Under the pieces are notes generated by a model. That model saw nothing but the letters and a program-made list of their open reading frames with translations. It was not told the origin of the DNA and ran no database searches. DNA of 64,000 nucleotides from Muraenolepis orangiensis. Lineage: Eukaryota; Chordata; Actinopteri; Gadiformes; Muraenolepididae. The translations under genes and the position numbers were made by a program. Below are positions 32,004-45,296 of this stretch, in pieces. Location of the stretch: the NCBI GenBank assembly GCA_027704905.1, contig CM051016.1:7098839-7162838 (forward strand), read 5' to 3'. The number at the start of each line of letters is the position of its first letter. The first letter of the stretch is position 1.

Positions 32004-32368
32004 ATATCAGCCTCATACAGGCTGTGTCTAGTGAGGTCACTTCCTGTCTCCCATCACACAGTCGTTGGCTTTTGTCACACACTAATGGTTTGCAGTGCCT
32101 TAGCGTCTACCGTTGGACCACTAAGGCCAGGATCTGTTGACCCAATGAGACTCCTTTGTATATTTTACCTTACAGGTAATAACTTAAGAATCTGTTGAAT
32201 CATCTGTTGTTAAAAATAGTTCATTGTTATTAAATATTGTAAAAATATGATTTCTGAAATCAAATAATTGTTTGTTATTTATTTAATGGCATGACTCTCA
32301 TATACTATAAGAGTTTCATGTCAATGAAAAACGGTTTCCAATGCTAGTCTGTTCCTGTCTTTCCCCAG

Positions 32369-32604
32369 GGATGTATCTGGGTATTGTAGTCCATCAGACA
32401 CTATCCAAACTCGTCCGGAAGCTTGGGGACAGCGCAGAGTTCGTCTGTACGCACGGCAGAACAGACGAACAGAGTGATTCTGTTAACGTGGAAGGGTCGT
32501 TTAAAGAGGACTTTACCCTGTCTGGGGACCTCAGCGGGGACACCGCCAAGAACGGCTCTCTGCCAGTTCTTCTGAAAGACCCCAAGAGTGGCAGAGTGTA
32601 TTAG
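32369..32604 (+). pseudogene. TRBV: TRBV pseudogene with central deletion (copy 2)
   Basis: Same sequence and same deletion as 14,330-14,565. Confidence 0.75.
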
Positions 32605-32908
32605 CTTAGCTAACCACTGCTAGCTCAACACACGTCCGCCGCACCTCTTTACAAAAACACGTTGTTTGCCTTCTTACCCACGTGGCGGTTTGGAGCGAAG
32701 ACCTCGTATCAGTCCCCCGGCCACCTGTGTTTGAGGTCTCAACTCTTAGTCATATATATATATTTTCTATATATATTCTATACATTTATTGTTTGTGTCC
32801 TCAACCCATCTGCGGTATGTCTCAACCTTCCCCCCTCCATGAATGTTCATTTTGTGAACATTCACGTCAGCACCCTGTCTACCCCCGCCCCAGCCCCTGC
32901 ACCTCTCC

Positions 32909-33139
32909 TTGTCCTCACAGATGGTGACCCGGTTTGGATGGTTGAGGAGTTCCTGGCGGTCCGCCGATGAGGCAGAGGATTCCAGTACCTGGTGGACTTG
33001 GAGTTGGGTCCCTCCTTCCTACCTGGCCGACCCCTCCCTGCTCACAGACTTCTACCAGGCGCACCCCAATGCCCCTTGAAGGCCGCCTGTTGTCGCCCTT
33101 AGGGAGGGGGGTACTGTTGTGATTCCAAGTCAAGTCAAT
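32909..33139 (+). pseudogene. Gypsy chromodomain-like fragment (copy 2)
   Basis: Counterpart of 14,870-15,100 with the same stops. Confidence 0.6.
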
Positions 33140-33519
33140 AACCTCATGAATCTTCTCATGAAGGAGCAGCGTCCCCACAGCACCGCCTTCACTACTAATG
33201 TTGTACTTACTTACTACTAACTCACTGCTCATGTTGAACTAACTCTACTAACTAACTACTAACTCACTACTAACTCCCTTCTAATGTTGTATTAACTCTA
33301 TTAACTCACTACTAACTCACTACTAATGTTGTAAAAGTTCTATACTAACTCACAAATGTTGTACTCACTCATTACTAACTCACTTGTGACTCACTACTAA
33401 CTCAATACTTATGTTGTACTAACTCTCTACTAACTAACTACTACTTTACTTCTAATTGTGTACTAACTCACTACTAACCTACTACTATCTCATCTAACTA
33501 CAACTACTACAACTACCCA

Positions 33520-33996
33520 CCTCTCTATAGTTGACATATTTATTACTAAGATACCTGTTTACTGTACCTGCCATATATATTTAAATCTGTTGATAGAACA
33601 GCTCCTACTCCTGTGTATACATATACATTTATATATGCCATACATTTACATTTATATAGCTCACTTGTATAAACATTTACATTTATATATTTGTATCCTG
33701 CTTTCAATAACGGCATACCCCTGATCACTACCTGTTCAATTCTCACTTACCTGTATATACATATACCTATTATTATGATCATATCACATTTATATCTAGA
33801 CTGTCTTTTAACCTGTCAATTTAAACTGTAAATGATATTATATTACCAGGCGCTTTACTGCTACATTTGCACTCTGGTTAGATGCTAAATTATTTTAGCT
33901 GTACTGTACTTGTGCTGTTCAATGACAATAAATTTGAATCTAATCTAATCTAATCTAATCTAATCTAATCTAATCTAATCTAATCTAATCTAATCT
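33520..33996 (+). mobile_element. LINE 3' UTR with (TAATC)n tail (copy 2)
   Basis: Counterpart of 15,481-15,957, flanked on both sides by the ACTAACTC repeat. Confidence 0.75.
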
Positions 33997-34130
33997 CACT
34001 ACTAATGTTGTACTTACTCTCTACTATCTCTCTACTCACTCACTACTAACTCTCTACTAACTCACTACTCATTCTCTATTAACTCACTACTAACTCTCCT
34101 AACTCACTGCTGACTCTAATAACTCACTAC

Positions 34131-34229
34131 TATAGGTTTGGGAGGGGGTGGGGCTGGAGGTTAGGGAGGGGGTGGGGCTAGAGATTGGGGGAGGGGTTGG
34201 GCTTGAGGTTGGGGAGAGGTGGGGCTAGG
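34131..34229 (+). repeat. G-rich minisatellite (copy 2)
   Basis: Counterpart of 16,092-16,190. Confidence 0.8.
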
Positions 34230-34839
34230 AAATGTACAGAGAACCGTACATTTGAACTATGACCTCTGGACAGCGTAAAAGTCCTTGAAAAGGACAGCAA
34301 AAACCTTATCATAACAACACAAATGAAGATGTTATTGATGTTGGTGTCTACCGGTAAGCATATCAAAAAGAAAAACACACACACATTTTCAGCTGTGCGT
34401 TGAATCAGCGTCTTAAACTCTGTTCACAATGTATTTAAAGAAGCGCACACGTCATGGCACATATTTGCATATCTGTTGAGTAGAGGTATAGCACACGTTT
34501 TACAACATTTGTATTTTAAAGAGTTTGTGTTTTTCAAATTGATTTAGCTAACAAAATAAATAAATAAAGCTAAGTGTGTCTGATTAATTCAATTCCCTTT
34601 GAAATACTCTCTACTGTACCTTTTTATTTGAGTTATTTTATGTTGTGTTGTTACATTAATTAAGTTAATCTAAGGTTCATGCACTGCCACTGTCTCAAAC
34701 TACTTTCTTGAGGCCTTGCTTTTATATTTTCATTTTTTTTTTCATTTTGTAATGATGTTATAATAAGAATCATATTTTGATAAAATCTGTTTATTTCAGT
34801 AATCTGGTGCACAGTATGCAGACATTTACCACAAGTAAG

Positions 34840-34841
<2 letters not shown>

Positions 34842-34882
<41 letters not shown>

Positions 34883-34930
34883 TGCGTGTGTGTGTGCGTG
34901 CGTGCGTGCGTGCGTGCGTGCGTGTGTGTG
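34842..34930. repeat. (GT)n/(GCGT)n microsatellite (copy 2)
   Basis: Differs from copy 1 by a GTGGTGTG interruption and unit number. Confidence 0.95.
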
Positions 34931-35367
34931 AGTGTGTAGATGGATTATTTTCTAAACATATACACACAAGTAAAAACAGGGAATTAACTTGTAATTGATA
35001 AAGTATAGTTAAGTTCTAGTCAACAATTCTTCAAATCACACCTTTTTGTCTAATATGTTTTGACTTATTACGATAAGTTCTAAACTACTTTTTTCAAATA
35101 AGTCAAATCTAAATAAAGAATAAAACGTTTCCATACACCTGTAGTTGACTGTTGTCATATAGCAGCTTGTGATTCACCTCAGAAGCACTTTGCAAAATTC
35201 TGCACCGGAAACTCCACAGCAAACAGCTGGAAACGCACCAGACCGCTTACACCGCGCTCTGTCGCCATAGCAACGGTCGCCAGACAAGCGGAAAGTTCTC
35301 GGGGCTGCGGGTCGAGGTGCACAAGCAGGCGGCAGGTGTCTGTCTTGGTTGAGGTGGAGAGGAAAGA

Positions 35368-35410
35368 GCTGCTGATGCAGGATGTGGTGACCACATCCTG
35401 CATCAGCAGC
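35368..35410. promoter_or_regulatory. ETS-RUNX palindrome (copy 2)
   Basis: Counterpart of 17,330-17,372, identical. AGGATGTGGT lies at 35,379-35,388 and inverted at 35,390-35,399. The preceding motif cluster (35,198-35,298) is also retained. Confidence 0.45.
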
Positions 35411-35975
35411 CCCTCCTTCTCCACCTCCTCCTCCTCCACCCCCTCCAACTTCTCCTCCATCTCCTCCACCTCCTCCCCCATCACCCCCTCCATCTCCTCC
35501 ACCTCCTCCACCTCCTCCCCCTCCATCTCCTCCACCTCCTCCGCCCCCTCCACCTCCACCCCCTCCAGCTCCTCCTCCTCCCCCTCCACCTCCTCCTCCT
35601 CCACCCCCTCCAACTCATCCTCCTCCCCCATCACCCCCTCCATCTCCTCCACCTCCTCCCCCTCCATCTCCTCCACCTCCTCCTCCCCCTCCACCTCCAC
35701 CCCCTCCAGCTCCTCCTCCTCCCCCTCCAGCTCCTCCTCCTCCACCTCCAGCTCCTCCTCCCCTTCCACCTCCTCCTCCTCCACCTTCTCCTGCTTCACG
35801 CCCTCCATCTCCTCCACCTCCTCCACCCCCTCCACCTCCTCCCCCTCCATCTCCTCCACCTCCTCCTCCCCTCCACCTCCTCCCTTTCCACCTCCTCCCT
35901 CCACCTCCTCCCTCCACCTCCTCCTCCACCTCCTCCTCCAATTCCACCTTCTCCTCCTCCTCCCCCTTCGACTGC
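35411..35975. repeat. Polypyrimidine TCC-rich tract (copy 2)
   Basis: Almost identical to copy 1. Its right flank differs: ATGCTTCAGGAAGCACTTTA here against AGCTTCACACTTTA in copy 1. Confidence 0.9.
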
Positions 35976-36178
35976 AGGCCGTCTTGCTCTGAGGTGCCTG
36001 TCTTCTAAATGCTTCAGGAAGCACTTTAAAGTTCCTCAAACTGTTGTTCTATTCAGTCTTCAGGCTGCTGTAAACTAAAGGTGATTATTGGTGAACGATG
36101 GTGCACATTTTAGATGATTTCTTACATTGCAGTACATGCAGTACAGCGTCAATCAACTCTTGAATGAAACTAGGAGAG

Positions 36179-36445
36179 GATATCAACAGTGAGGGAAATT
36201 ATTATTTGATCCCTTGCCAATTGTGTAAGTTTGCCCACTGACAAAGAGGTTAGGTTTATTTTAACAGTGTATTAAAAGTGTATCAACAATAGAATATCAT
36301 CAAAAAAAACAACATTATATCAAAGTTATACATTTATTTGCTTTTTAGATTGAGTATTTGGTATTTGATCCCCTAGCAAAACATGACCTATTACTTGGTG
36401 GAAAAACCCTTGTTGGCAAGCACAGTGTCGTCAAATGTTTTTAAT
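36179..36445. mobile_element. DNA transposon-like remnant (copy 2)
   Basis: Counterpart of 18,135-18,400. Confidence 0.4.
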
Positions 36446-36689
36446 TGGATAAACAGTATATGATACATCCTTGTGTCTTCACATACTTAAACCGTCAATT
36501 ATGAACGAAACATATTGATTAAATAGTTTCTAAATGTCGTCATAGACCTATAGTGTGGAGGTTTGTCTTATACAAGTAAGCTATAAATCCACATGAATAA
36601 TTCATGCTTTAAGTTATTTCTCTCATCTGCATTTGTTTTGACAAACTAAGTAAAAAATAAGTAATTTCATCAGAGAGACTTCAATCAAC

Positions 36690-36695
36690 TTTATT
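36690..36695 (-). terminator. Candidate TRBC polyadenylation signal (copy 2)
   Basis: AATAAA on the minus strand, same relative position as in copy 1. Confidence 0.4.
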
Positions 36696-37381
36696 TTAGA
36701 AAGACACATTGGGATATCATGATTATGAAAAGCAAAAACGTTGCATTCTGCTTTATAACGAGACGATGGTGTCATGGATTTCAGCACAAGTTATTTAAAT
36801 AATAATAATTATTATTAATTTATGATGCAATCGGTTCATCCTCGACCAGGTTTAAAGGTGATGGAGAGACTAAGACACAGAGGGCTGAAGATCTGATCTA
36901 ATATGAAAGACAACCCACAGCCCGTCCTGTGTACAACAGGATGTGTAGATGTTCTACACGTACGTAATGTTTACACACACATAGAGGCAACAACATCAGC
37001 CGACACGGTCGATCCATTTCAACGTTCAGCTGTCACAGGTTCTCACCGGTCAACTGGCTTACTTCTTAACCTGTGGAAGAGACGGAGAAAGCAGACGTTA
37101 AGTTGATCTACAGGCGTCCAGACACCCCTTCAGCCTTCAGAGAAGACCTTGTTTCAAGGTTCACCTCGACAAAATGTGAATAGAAAATAAGATATAGGTC
37201 ATACAATTATTTAACAAGGAAGGTGTGTACACGTGTGTACATGCTGCATGATATATGTGGATTACTATTTCACACATGTCACTCATTAGTGTGTAACTTT
37301 AGTGTATGATACTCCCGTATCATACAAACAATTTTGACAATTACATCAAATGTTCCTCGTCAAGTAAACGGGGCAATAATC

Positions 37382-37413
<32 letters not shown>

Positions 37414-37527
37414 TTGTTATAGCATGGTAAGCGTATAGCGTGGTATATATATGAAATATTTGTTATAGCGTGGTAAAACCAAAATGGTTATCTTTCGTAA
37501 AACAACAACATAGAGAGCATGTTAGCT

Positions 37528-38634
37528 TTACAAACGCACCGTGGCGTGGGATCGGTTGAGCCCGAGTTTCCACGCCAGTATCGTGATGAAGATTCCGTAG
37601 ACGATGTTCTTGACGATGAAGATACCGTAGGACAGTTTGGCGGCCTGGGTCACCTTCACAAATTGATCTACGGGGGAAACAAGCGAGAGCTTTGAAATAA
37701 CAGTTGGGGGGGGGGGGTAATATTGAGGTTTTGTTTAACAGTGAGAGAAGTGTGGGGAGGTGGAGAAAACGTAACGTCTGGCAGTAAATATAAACTATAT
37801 AGGAGTAAATATCGAATGAAACATAAAGTAAATATACTGTTAATAATCTGTAATAAAAAAAATGTATATATGTATATATATATGTATGTTTGTATGTGTT
37901 GTATATTTTCAGTCTTGGTAACAGTTGTATACAACAGTGGCCTTTACAAGTAAAGTTTACAAGTAAGCATGAACTTCAGGGTAATATCTGTTAGTCGTAG
38001 TGTGTACTGGGAGTCCCGACAGAACCAGTACCTCGAGTTATGCCGCCTGTGGTTTGTTCACATGTGGGAGAGATGAAAAGAAACAACTATTATTACATTA
38101 TTATATAACTACGCTGGTTTCCTGCCAATCAAATCCAGGTTTTATTCATCATTCACATGGTGGGGTGTGGTCGTCTGTAGGAGCATCGTCCTCTAGGATG
38201 CCCCTACAGGTCAGACTGTGGACATTTGGGATCGAACCCAGTACCTTGTGGCTGGTCCTCATAAACCTGGCCTGTTCTGGGGTCTATCGGGTCTCCGTAA
38301 GCCACGTCTGAGTAGTTAGTCGTCTCCTTCCCGTCGAAGAAGCTTACGATGCATTTGAACTTGGTGCCGGCGGTCTGCCACCGTTCCGCCGCCACCCTCA
38401 GTCGGCTGGTGATCTGGTAATACTTTCCCTTGCGCAACGCCCGGTGGTCCGTGGCCACGCCGTCTCTGACGGGCTTGCCGTCAACGTGCCAGGACACGGT
38501 CACATGGTCCGGGTAGAACCCCGACGCCACACACACCAGGGTCTTCTTCCTCTTCCTCTCCTGGCGGTCCCTGCACTCCTTGGCGGAGGGCCGGAAAACC
38601 TCCACCTTTGGTATTTTGGTGACACGGCCTGGTT
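37528..38634 (-). CDS. TRBC: T-cell receptor beta constant gene (copy 2)
   Basis: Exon 1 is 38,634 down to 38,245 and exon 2 is 37,667 down to 37,528. I see no coding difference from copy 1 in either exon, and splice sites are the same. The intron between the exons differs by indels (poly-G length near 37,706 and a GT/TA-rich stretch near 37,890). Identity at this level argues against two isotypes and for one gene assembled twice. Confidence 0.9.
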
Positions 38635-38905
38635 CTGTGTGGACAGAGAGATGTCCCGTTAGAACCGGGTTAAACTAGAAAGCGAACATCGAATCAGTTA
38701 TTCCTTTATTGGCCCATAAGTAATCTAACCTTGTTAACAGACAAACAGGGGTGAAAACATGACCTCTGCCCAGGAGGTAATTATTCGCTTTTTTTAAACA
38801 TTTAATGTGTAGTTGAATGTGTTGTTTTATGTTATATAACTTAGATAATCATGTCCTTATATAAACACCTTATAGCCTGGTTCTGTGTAACTGAAAGAAG
38901 TATGG

Positions 38906-39008
<103 letters not shown>

Positions 39009-39447
39009 CTCTATGTTGTGTTCTTAGAACTTTGAAGTTAACCTATTTTACTTTTTTCTATTTCTCCATGTGTTTATAGCTGTTTTTCGCTGCTATGCTT
39101 AATTCCCCCTTTGTTGTTTCTTAGCTCCCTGGAGCAAAATCCTCAAGGCTCTCCCCATTTCAATTGATTTGTGATTGTACTCCTATAGCCTACTTGTAGG
39201 GTTGTGCTCAACCCTGGTGAACATTACTGTGGTTTACCAGGCCCTCAACTACATGACACGCATGTGTTGACATAGAGCTGTATTCATTCACCTTAGTGTG
39301 TGAACAGGCAGACAGTTGGCGTGTAAATCGTTACACTGTGAATTGCCATGATTATGGATGTTGGAGTTTAGTTGAGGACTAGCAGGTTCAAGGATCATGT
39401 TTATCCACAGGCAGTGACCTACTGAACTGCTAGGAGTGCTGCCACGA

Positions 39448-40281
39448 TCATAACATTGTCATTAACATTACACTATCATAACATGTTATTAACATTACAC
39501 TATCATAACATTGTTATTAACATTACACTATCATAACATTGTCATTAACATTACACTATCATAACATGTCATTAACATTACACTATCATAACATTGTCAT
39601 TAACATTACACTATCATAACATTGTTATTAACATTACACTATCATAACATTGTCATTAACATTACACTATCATAACATGTCATTAACATTACACTATCAT
39701 AACATTGTTATTAACATTACACTATCATAACATGTCATTAACATTACACTATCATAACATTGTTATTAACATTACACTATCATAACATGTCATTAACATT
39801 ACACTATCATAACATGTCATTAACATTACACTATCATAACATTGTTATTAACATTACACTATCATAACATGTCATTAACATTACACTATCATAACATGTC
39901 ATTAACATTACACTATCATAACATGGTCATTAACATTACACTATCATAACATGTCATTAACAGTACACTATCATAACATTGTCATTAACATTACACTATC
40001 ATAACATGGTCATTAACATTACACTATCATAACATGTCATTAACATTACACTATCATAACATGTCATTAACATTACACTATCATAACATGTCATTAACAT
40101 TACACTATCATAACATGTCATTAACATTACACTATCATAACATGGTCATTAACATTACACTATCATAACATGTCATTAACATTACACTATCATAACATGT
40201 CATTAACATTACACTATCATAACATTGTTATTAACATTACACTATCATAACATGTCATTAACATTACACTATCATAACATT
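39448..40281. repeat. 27-28 bp minisatellite in the J-C intron (copy 2)
   Basis: Essentially the same length as copy 1 and the same order of unit variants where compared. Single-base differences are seen, such as AACAGTACAC near 39,960 here and CACTGTCATA near 21,780 in copy 1. Confidence 0.95.
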
Positions 40282-41077
40282 GCTGGACATTCTGGACTCA
40301 TAACAGTTACTGCACTGTTCTGCCCTTTACTGCACTGTATTCATGATGCTGCACTACTGGCACTTTAAATCCGTGTGTACGTACATATCATCCATCAGTC
40401 ACTTTATTGTTCTTTTTATGTTCATGTTTATTGTGTATAGTATTTTTATAGTATTGTTTTAGGCATGCTGCGGGAGGGAATGGGGAGTAAGCATTCTATT
40501 TGTACTAAAAATCTTGAGTTGCTATGCCAACAGGACACAGGATAACTCACAGTTTGAGCCAATCTAATTGTATATGCCTTAAAATGGAGTCTCTATTCCG
40601 TCGGTTTAGTTTCTTAAAAACAACAGGTTAGTGACTGAGAATGAGAATAATCCTAATCCTAGTATGAGTTTATTAGGTATTTTCCCTTCTCTCTCTCTCT
40701 AAAAAATCTCTCTCTCATAAATAAATTTAGCTTTAGGCTTGCGCTATATAAACTGAATGTATTGTAAAATTATATTTAATTTTCATTAAAACCTTTGTTT
40801 GGACTATTGCCACATTTCTTTCATTTCAGGCCTACTCTTTTTTATGAAATGACTATTAGAATACTAATTAAGTGAACCAGTGTTTGCTGCTTGTTAAGAA
40901 AGATTATTACCAATATTAATTATCAAATATAAATTTCAAATTGATATTTAATGAAAACAGTTCTCTTGGTTTTCCTATTAATAGCTAATAATTCACAATA
41001 TTTATTATATCGCAGTATCATAGCTTTTTATAATGTAAACCAACAGAATTCCATAAAGTAAAACAGTTATTTCTTAC

Positions 41078-41128
41078 CTAGCACTGTGAGTCTGGTGCCT
41101 TTACCAAAGTAAGCAGGCTGGTAGTTCA
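41078..41128 (-). CDS. TRBJ: TRBJ segment J1 (copy 2)
   Basis: NYQPAYFGKGTRLTVL; 12-RSS at 41,129-41,156. Same as copy 1. Confidence 0.9.
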
Positions 41129-41354
41129 CACACTGACACGAGCTTACAGAAAAACTCAGGCCATGGAAATCAATCAACCCCGGCTATCTGCCATGTTTTT
41201 AAAGCCTACACTAGAAACTGTGTACAGTTGTTTTTCAGTATTTAACCGCCAAAATTGTACAATTCAGATCGATTTTTGTTAAGTTTTCGCTGATATTTGC
41301 AATATATTTAAAATACGAAAAATGTGTGGGCTAAAATAGTTTTTACTTGTACAA

Positions 41355-41695
41355 CCTATTACTATTATACTACTTGATACTAGGATACTACAATACTACT
41401 AGCTATTATACTAGTTGATACTACGATAGCCTACTACTTGATACCAGACTACTTTTACTTGATACCAGGATACTACTATACTACTCGGCTACTATTATGC
41501 TACTTGATACTATTATACTACTTGACACTTTGATACTATTACACTACTTGATACCACGACTTGATACTAGGATTCTACTATACTACTTGATACTTGGATA
41601 CTACTATACTACTTGATACTTAGATGCTAAAATACTATTATACTACTTGATACTTGGATACTATTATACTACTTGATACTAGTTAATACTTGTTT
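41355..41695. repeat. TACTACTTGATAC-type repeat (copy 2)
   Basis: Counterpart of 23,330-23,670. Confidence 0.85.
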
Positions 41696-42203
41696 TCTGG
41701 GCATTGGACCAAAATAACAGCAGTAGTTATACTGTTGCTGAACAACATCACAACAACAAATAAACATCTACATTTTTTATGATTGATATATATTTTCTTT
41801 TACAGGTATAGACCTACAGCTGATACAAGATTTGGAGAACAAATGTCTTGTCACACAAACCCATCATTTAGTCTACAGGGCTAGACGTCTTTCTCAGAAT
41901 GAACCCTCTGCCTACATGTATTATATTTATTAGTTATTTTATTTTGGATAAGGATGGTCTTTCTTTCATTTCTAATTGACAGCTATCCAACTGAACATTT
42001 TGGGTTGTCCATTGAACTACTACTTAGCACAGGTTTCAGGTTAATCTATCTATTTAAATCTGTATAAATAAATCAAATATATTTAGTTTTTTAGAGAATA
42101 TTAACATATCATAACCAGACTCACGGAAGGTAAATCCCTGTGTGTCATTCACAGGTGGGCTCAGTGCATAATGAATAAGTGAAATATTGTAAAGGTCACT
42201 TAC

Positions 42204-42251
42204 CAAGAACAGTCAGTTTGGTTCCCTTGCCGAAATAGGCCTCATAATTGG
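42204..42251 (-). CDS. TRBJ: TRBJ segment J2 (copy 2)
   Basis: NYEAYFGKGTKLTVL; 12-RSS with heptamer CACAGTG at 42,252-42,258 and nonamer at 42,271-42,279. Confidence 0.9.
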
Positions 42252-42454
42252 CACAGTGCTCCGGCTCAATGGCAAAAAGTACCCGGCGACTACTGGGGCC
42301 TTTTCACTGCTCAACCTCAAGCTCAGCCGTCAGATCTTTTAAGTTTAAAGTGTTTTCTTCCAGTCAATGTCGGTCCCAGAATGCTGAACTTTGTCCTTTT
42401 TCCCCCAAGTATACATTATTTGAGTGGGTATGGCCCGTATAATTTATATATATG

Positions 42455-42485
<31 letters not shown>

Positions 42486-42541
42486 GAGGTTGTAGAGTGT
42501 ATCCTTGTTAATATTAAATATTTAGAGAGAGTCATATTTAC

Positions 42542-42593
42542 CTAATACGGTCAGCTTCGTTCCCTGGCCAAAATAGGCTGGCTGAGTTGAGCT
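42542..42593 (-). CDS. TRBJ: TRBJ segment J3 (copy 2)
   Basis: SSTQPAYFGQGTKLTVL; heptamer CACAGTG at 42,594-42,600. It has the same missing 12-bp nonamer as copy 1, so that oddity is not a random base error in one contig. Confidence 0.88.
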
Positions 42594-42909
42594 CACAGTG
42601 TTTTCAATTGTCCGGTCACTGCATCAAAAGATACTGAGCGTTGACTTACCAGGACAGCCTCACTTCCAGTGTCACACTTGGTCTGCTATTGTAACAAAGA
42701 AGTCCTCAAACGTTGCATTCGGACTCCAGGTCCCAAGACGTACAGGATCCAATTTAGTGTTTGGCGTCCAGGGTCCGGGGTCCGTGGAGATTTGTGTGCG
42801 CTTTTCACACACGTTCACACACACACACACACGCACACACGCACACACACACACACGGTTTGAGGCGGGAGGTTTTTGTACGGTGCCTCTACGGGAGTGC
42901 ATCACCGTG

Positions 42910-42922
42910 CCCCCTGAGTCCC
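42910..42922 (-). CDS. TRBD: TRBD diversity segment (copy 2)
   Basis: GGGACTCAGGGGG in coding sense. 23-RSS at 42,871-42,909 (3' side), 12-RSS at 42,923-42,950 (5' side). Identical to copy 1. Confidence 0.92.
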
Positions 42923-42992
42923 CACGGTGAAACAACCCTGTACAAAAACACACAAACCAAGAGCATCCCCTATCTCCCCCCTCCCCACTCTC

Positions 42993-43032
42993 TATCTCCC
43001 CATCAGCTGCACGTGCTGCTGATGGGGAGATA
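42993..43032. promoter_or_regulatory. 40-bp E-box palindrome upstream of TRBD (copy 2)
   Basis: Identical to 24,970-25,009. The base two after its right end differs (C here, A in copy 1). Confidence 0.4.
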
Positions 43033-43580
43033 CCGGATGCTATTTTTGCAGGAGCTATAAAAAAAGGATTGCGAGGCGTCAGAGGAAAGAACGTTTAGTT
43101 GTGTGTTTTGTTGTGTGTTTGTGTAGTTTGTTGTTTCTTTGTGTGGTTTGTTGTGTGTTTGTGTAGTTTGTTGTTTTTGTGTGTTTTGTTGTGTGATTGT
43201 GTAGTTTGTTGTTTCTTTGTGTGGTTTGTTGTGTGTTTGTGTAGTTTGTTGTTGATGACATGATGGATGTTACCTTATCGTTACTCCTCTCGCTACCTGC
43301 TGCCTTTTTATATCAGAAGTCGTCATGGTGACGTCGCACACGTGGGTGTGCGTGTGTGCGTGTGGTGTGTGTGTGTGTGTGGGTGTGCATGTGTGCGTGG
43401 GTGCGTGTGTGTGTGTGTGTGCATGTGTGCGTGTGTGTGTGTGTGTCTCTTTGTGTGTGTGCTTGTGCGTGTGTGTACGTGTAAGTGTGTATGAGTGAGA
43501 TGGGGCATATATGTTATAGGCCTAGTTGGTTAAAGTCTGTTAGAAATGTTTGTTTATCGCCAATCTGGTTTTCACTTGAC

Positions 43581-43584
<4 letters not shown>

Positions 43585-43637
<53 letters not shown>
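43585..43637. repeat. (CA)n microsatellite (copy 2)
   Basis: Shorter than the copy-1 tract. A SINE head fragment follows at 43,638-43,700. Confidence 0.95.
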
Positions 43638-43638
<1 letters not shown>

Positions 43639-43750
43639 AGTCAGGCTCAGGTGGTAGAGCAGGGTTGCCAGTTCAATATCCTCAACTTCTCCTGGCTGCT
43701 GTGCCTCTCATGTGGTATAACCATGGTGTTCAGGAAATGTCCTTTCCAAT

Positions 43751-45006
43751 GAGTGGCGGCTGGTGGTTGTTAAAGTAGGGAGGAAGGAAGGTGCTCTTGG
43801 TGGAGCTTGGTGTAGTTTGGTTGTGGGTGGGGTGGTGGATATGTTAGTGAGGACATATGCAGGCATGTCAAACACAGACATTTGACGCAGCATAAGGAGA
43901 CTTTGTGCTACTAGTGAGCTTTACTAGAGGAAAATGGTGCTGCTTACAAACGTCTCTTCTTTGTCTTGTCAGAAATAAATCAGCTCTTATTGGAAACTGA
44001 AGTCTGACCTGGTATCCTAAACCTTAGGAGAAGTAAGGGGCAAAATAATATATCAATCTAAGAGCAGTTTGAGAAATGGATAAGCCAATGAAGTTTTCTT
44101 TTGGGTGAAAATTTTAATTTTAATTTTCTCTGAGAGTAAGCACTTAAAGCTTGCTAGATTTGTAAAGATGTCTTTTAAATATATAGTTGGCTATTTGTGC
44201 CGTGAAAGCTGTTCTTCTTACATATTCACGTATTCACATGACAATAAATGCCTAAGATAGCGACAGACACAGTAGCTCATCCGGCCTCACTTTACATTTT
44301 GACAGCGTATTAGTGGGTAATTTTAGCAGACAATCCAAACTGAATAGAAATCGATTGTGATCTGAGGGGGAAGAAGCGTTGTTTTGATGAAAAACAGCTA
44401 TTTAGTGATTACTCCATTCATGATGAAAATCTGAATAGAAGTTCGATGCACAGTGGCTAGTTCTACCAAACAAACTGCATTTTTTTGTGTAAAGTATATT
44501 TACCTGTATTTAATTTAAATAAGACATACTTAAGACATACGACGAGCTGTCTGGAATGCAGAATTACTGAATGACACAAGATAGATCCTTACATGATGAA
44601 ATCCCTCCCCCCCTCTGGTGTATTCACCAGAGTGAGCTCTGCTGATTGATCTACAGAGCCTCTGGCTAGACCCGCCCTAAGGGAGGATGGTCCTCCCTTA
44701 GCGCCGTACACACTCATGTTAAAAACCAGGACTAACTGGCCGCTCGGGTCCAGCAGTTTCATAATGGACTTCAATGGGGAGCTCGGGAGGACGGTCCTCC
44801 GTACAGTTATTTTCAACTGCAGTAGGGTTTTTTTTGACACGGGGACATGATTATTGTCTCTTCAAAGTGTTTAAATAGTAATATTATCAGTATTTTCACA
44901 GATGAATCAGTTAAATTTATGTCTATTTATTATTTTCTAAGTACGTTTTTCTCTGAAATGTTAGGGAGGATGGTCCTGCCTTTCCACAATGGACGAGCCT
45001 CCACTG
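43751..45006. mobile_element. Non-autonomous hAT-like transposon (copy 2)
   Basis: Same element as 25,746-26,999, with flanks TTTCCAAT (43,743-43,750) and TTTACAAT (45,007-45,014). Confidence 0.65.
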
Positions 45007-45296
45007 TTTACAATGTACACCAATAAGTATTTGTCCTACGGCTACCACTATAGCATACATCTGTGTTATATTTAACTTCTAGAGTGTATTGTCCTCATGC
45101 AACATACATTTAGCAATTATTTTGAAACAATATCTAGTATACAGGACAGATGATGAGAACTAAAACTATATATATGTTAAAATACAACAACAACCTTTTC
45201 CGCTAGTTGCAGGGTACAGTTGGTTGACAGGAGTTAAACAGGCTGTTAAATAATACATTCATCTGACCTAACTGTTGATGCCAGCATCACACCACT

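Noticed and set aside
30931..32082. Open frames of 366 codons on both strands.
   Set aside because: They consist of the N gap.
37528..38634. A second TRBC isotype (TRBC2).
   Set aside because: No coding difference from copy 1 was seen and the unit ends at the gap; treated as the same gene until reads show otherwise.
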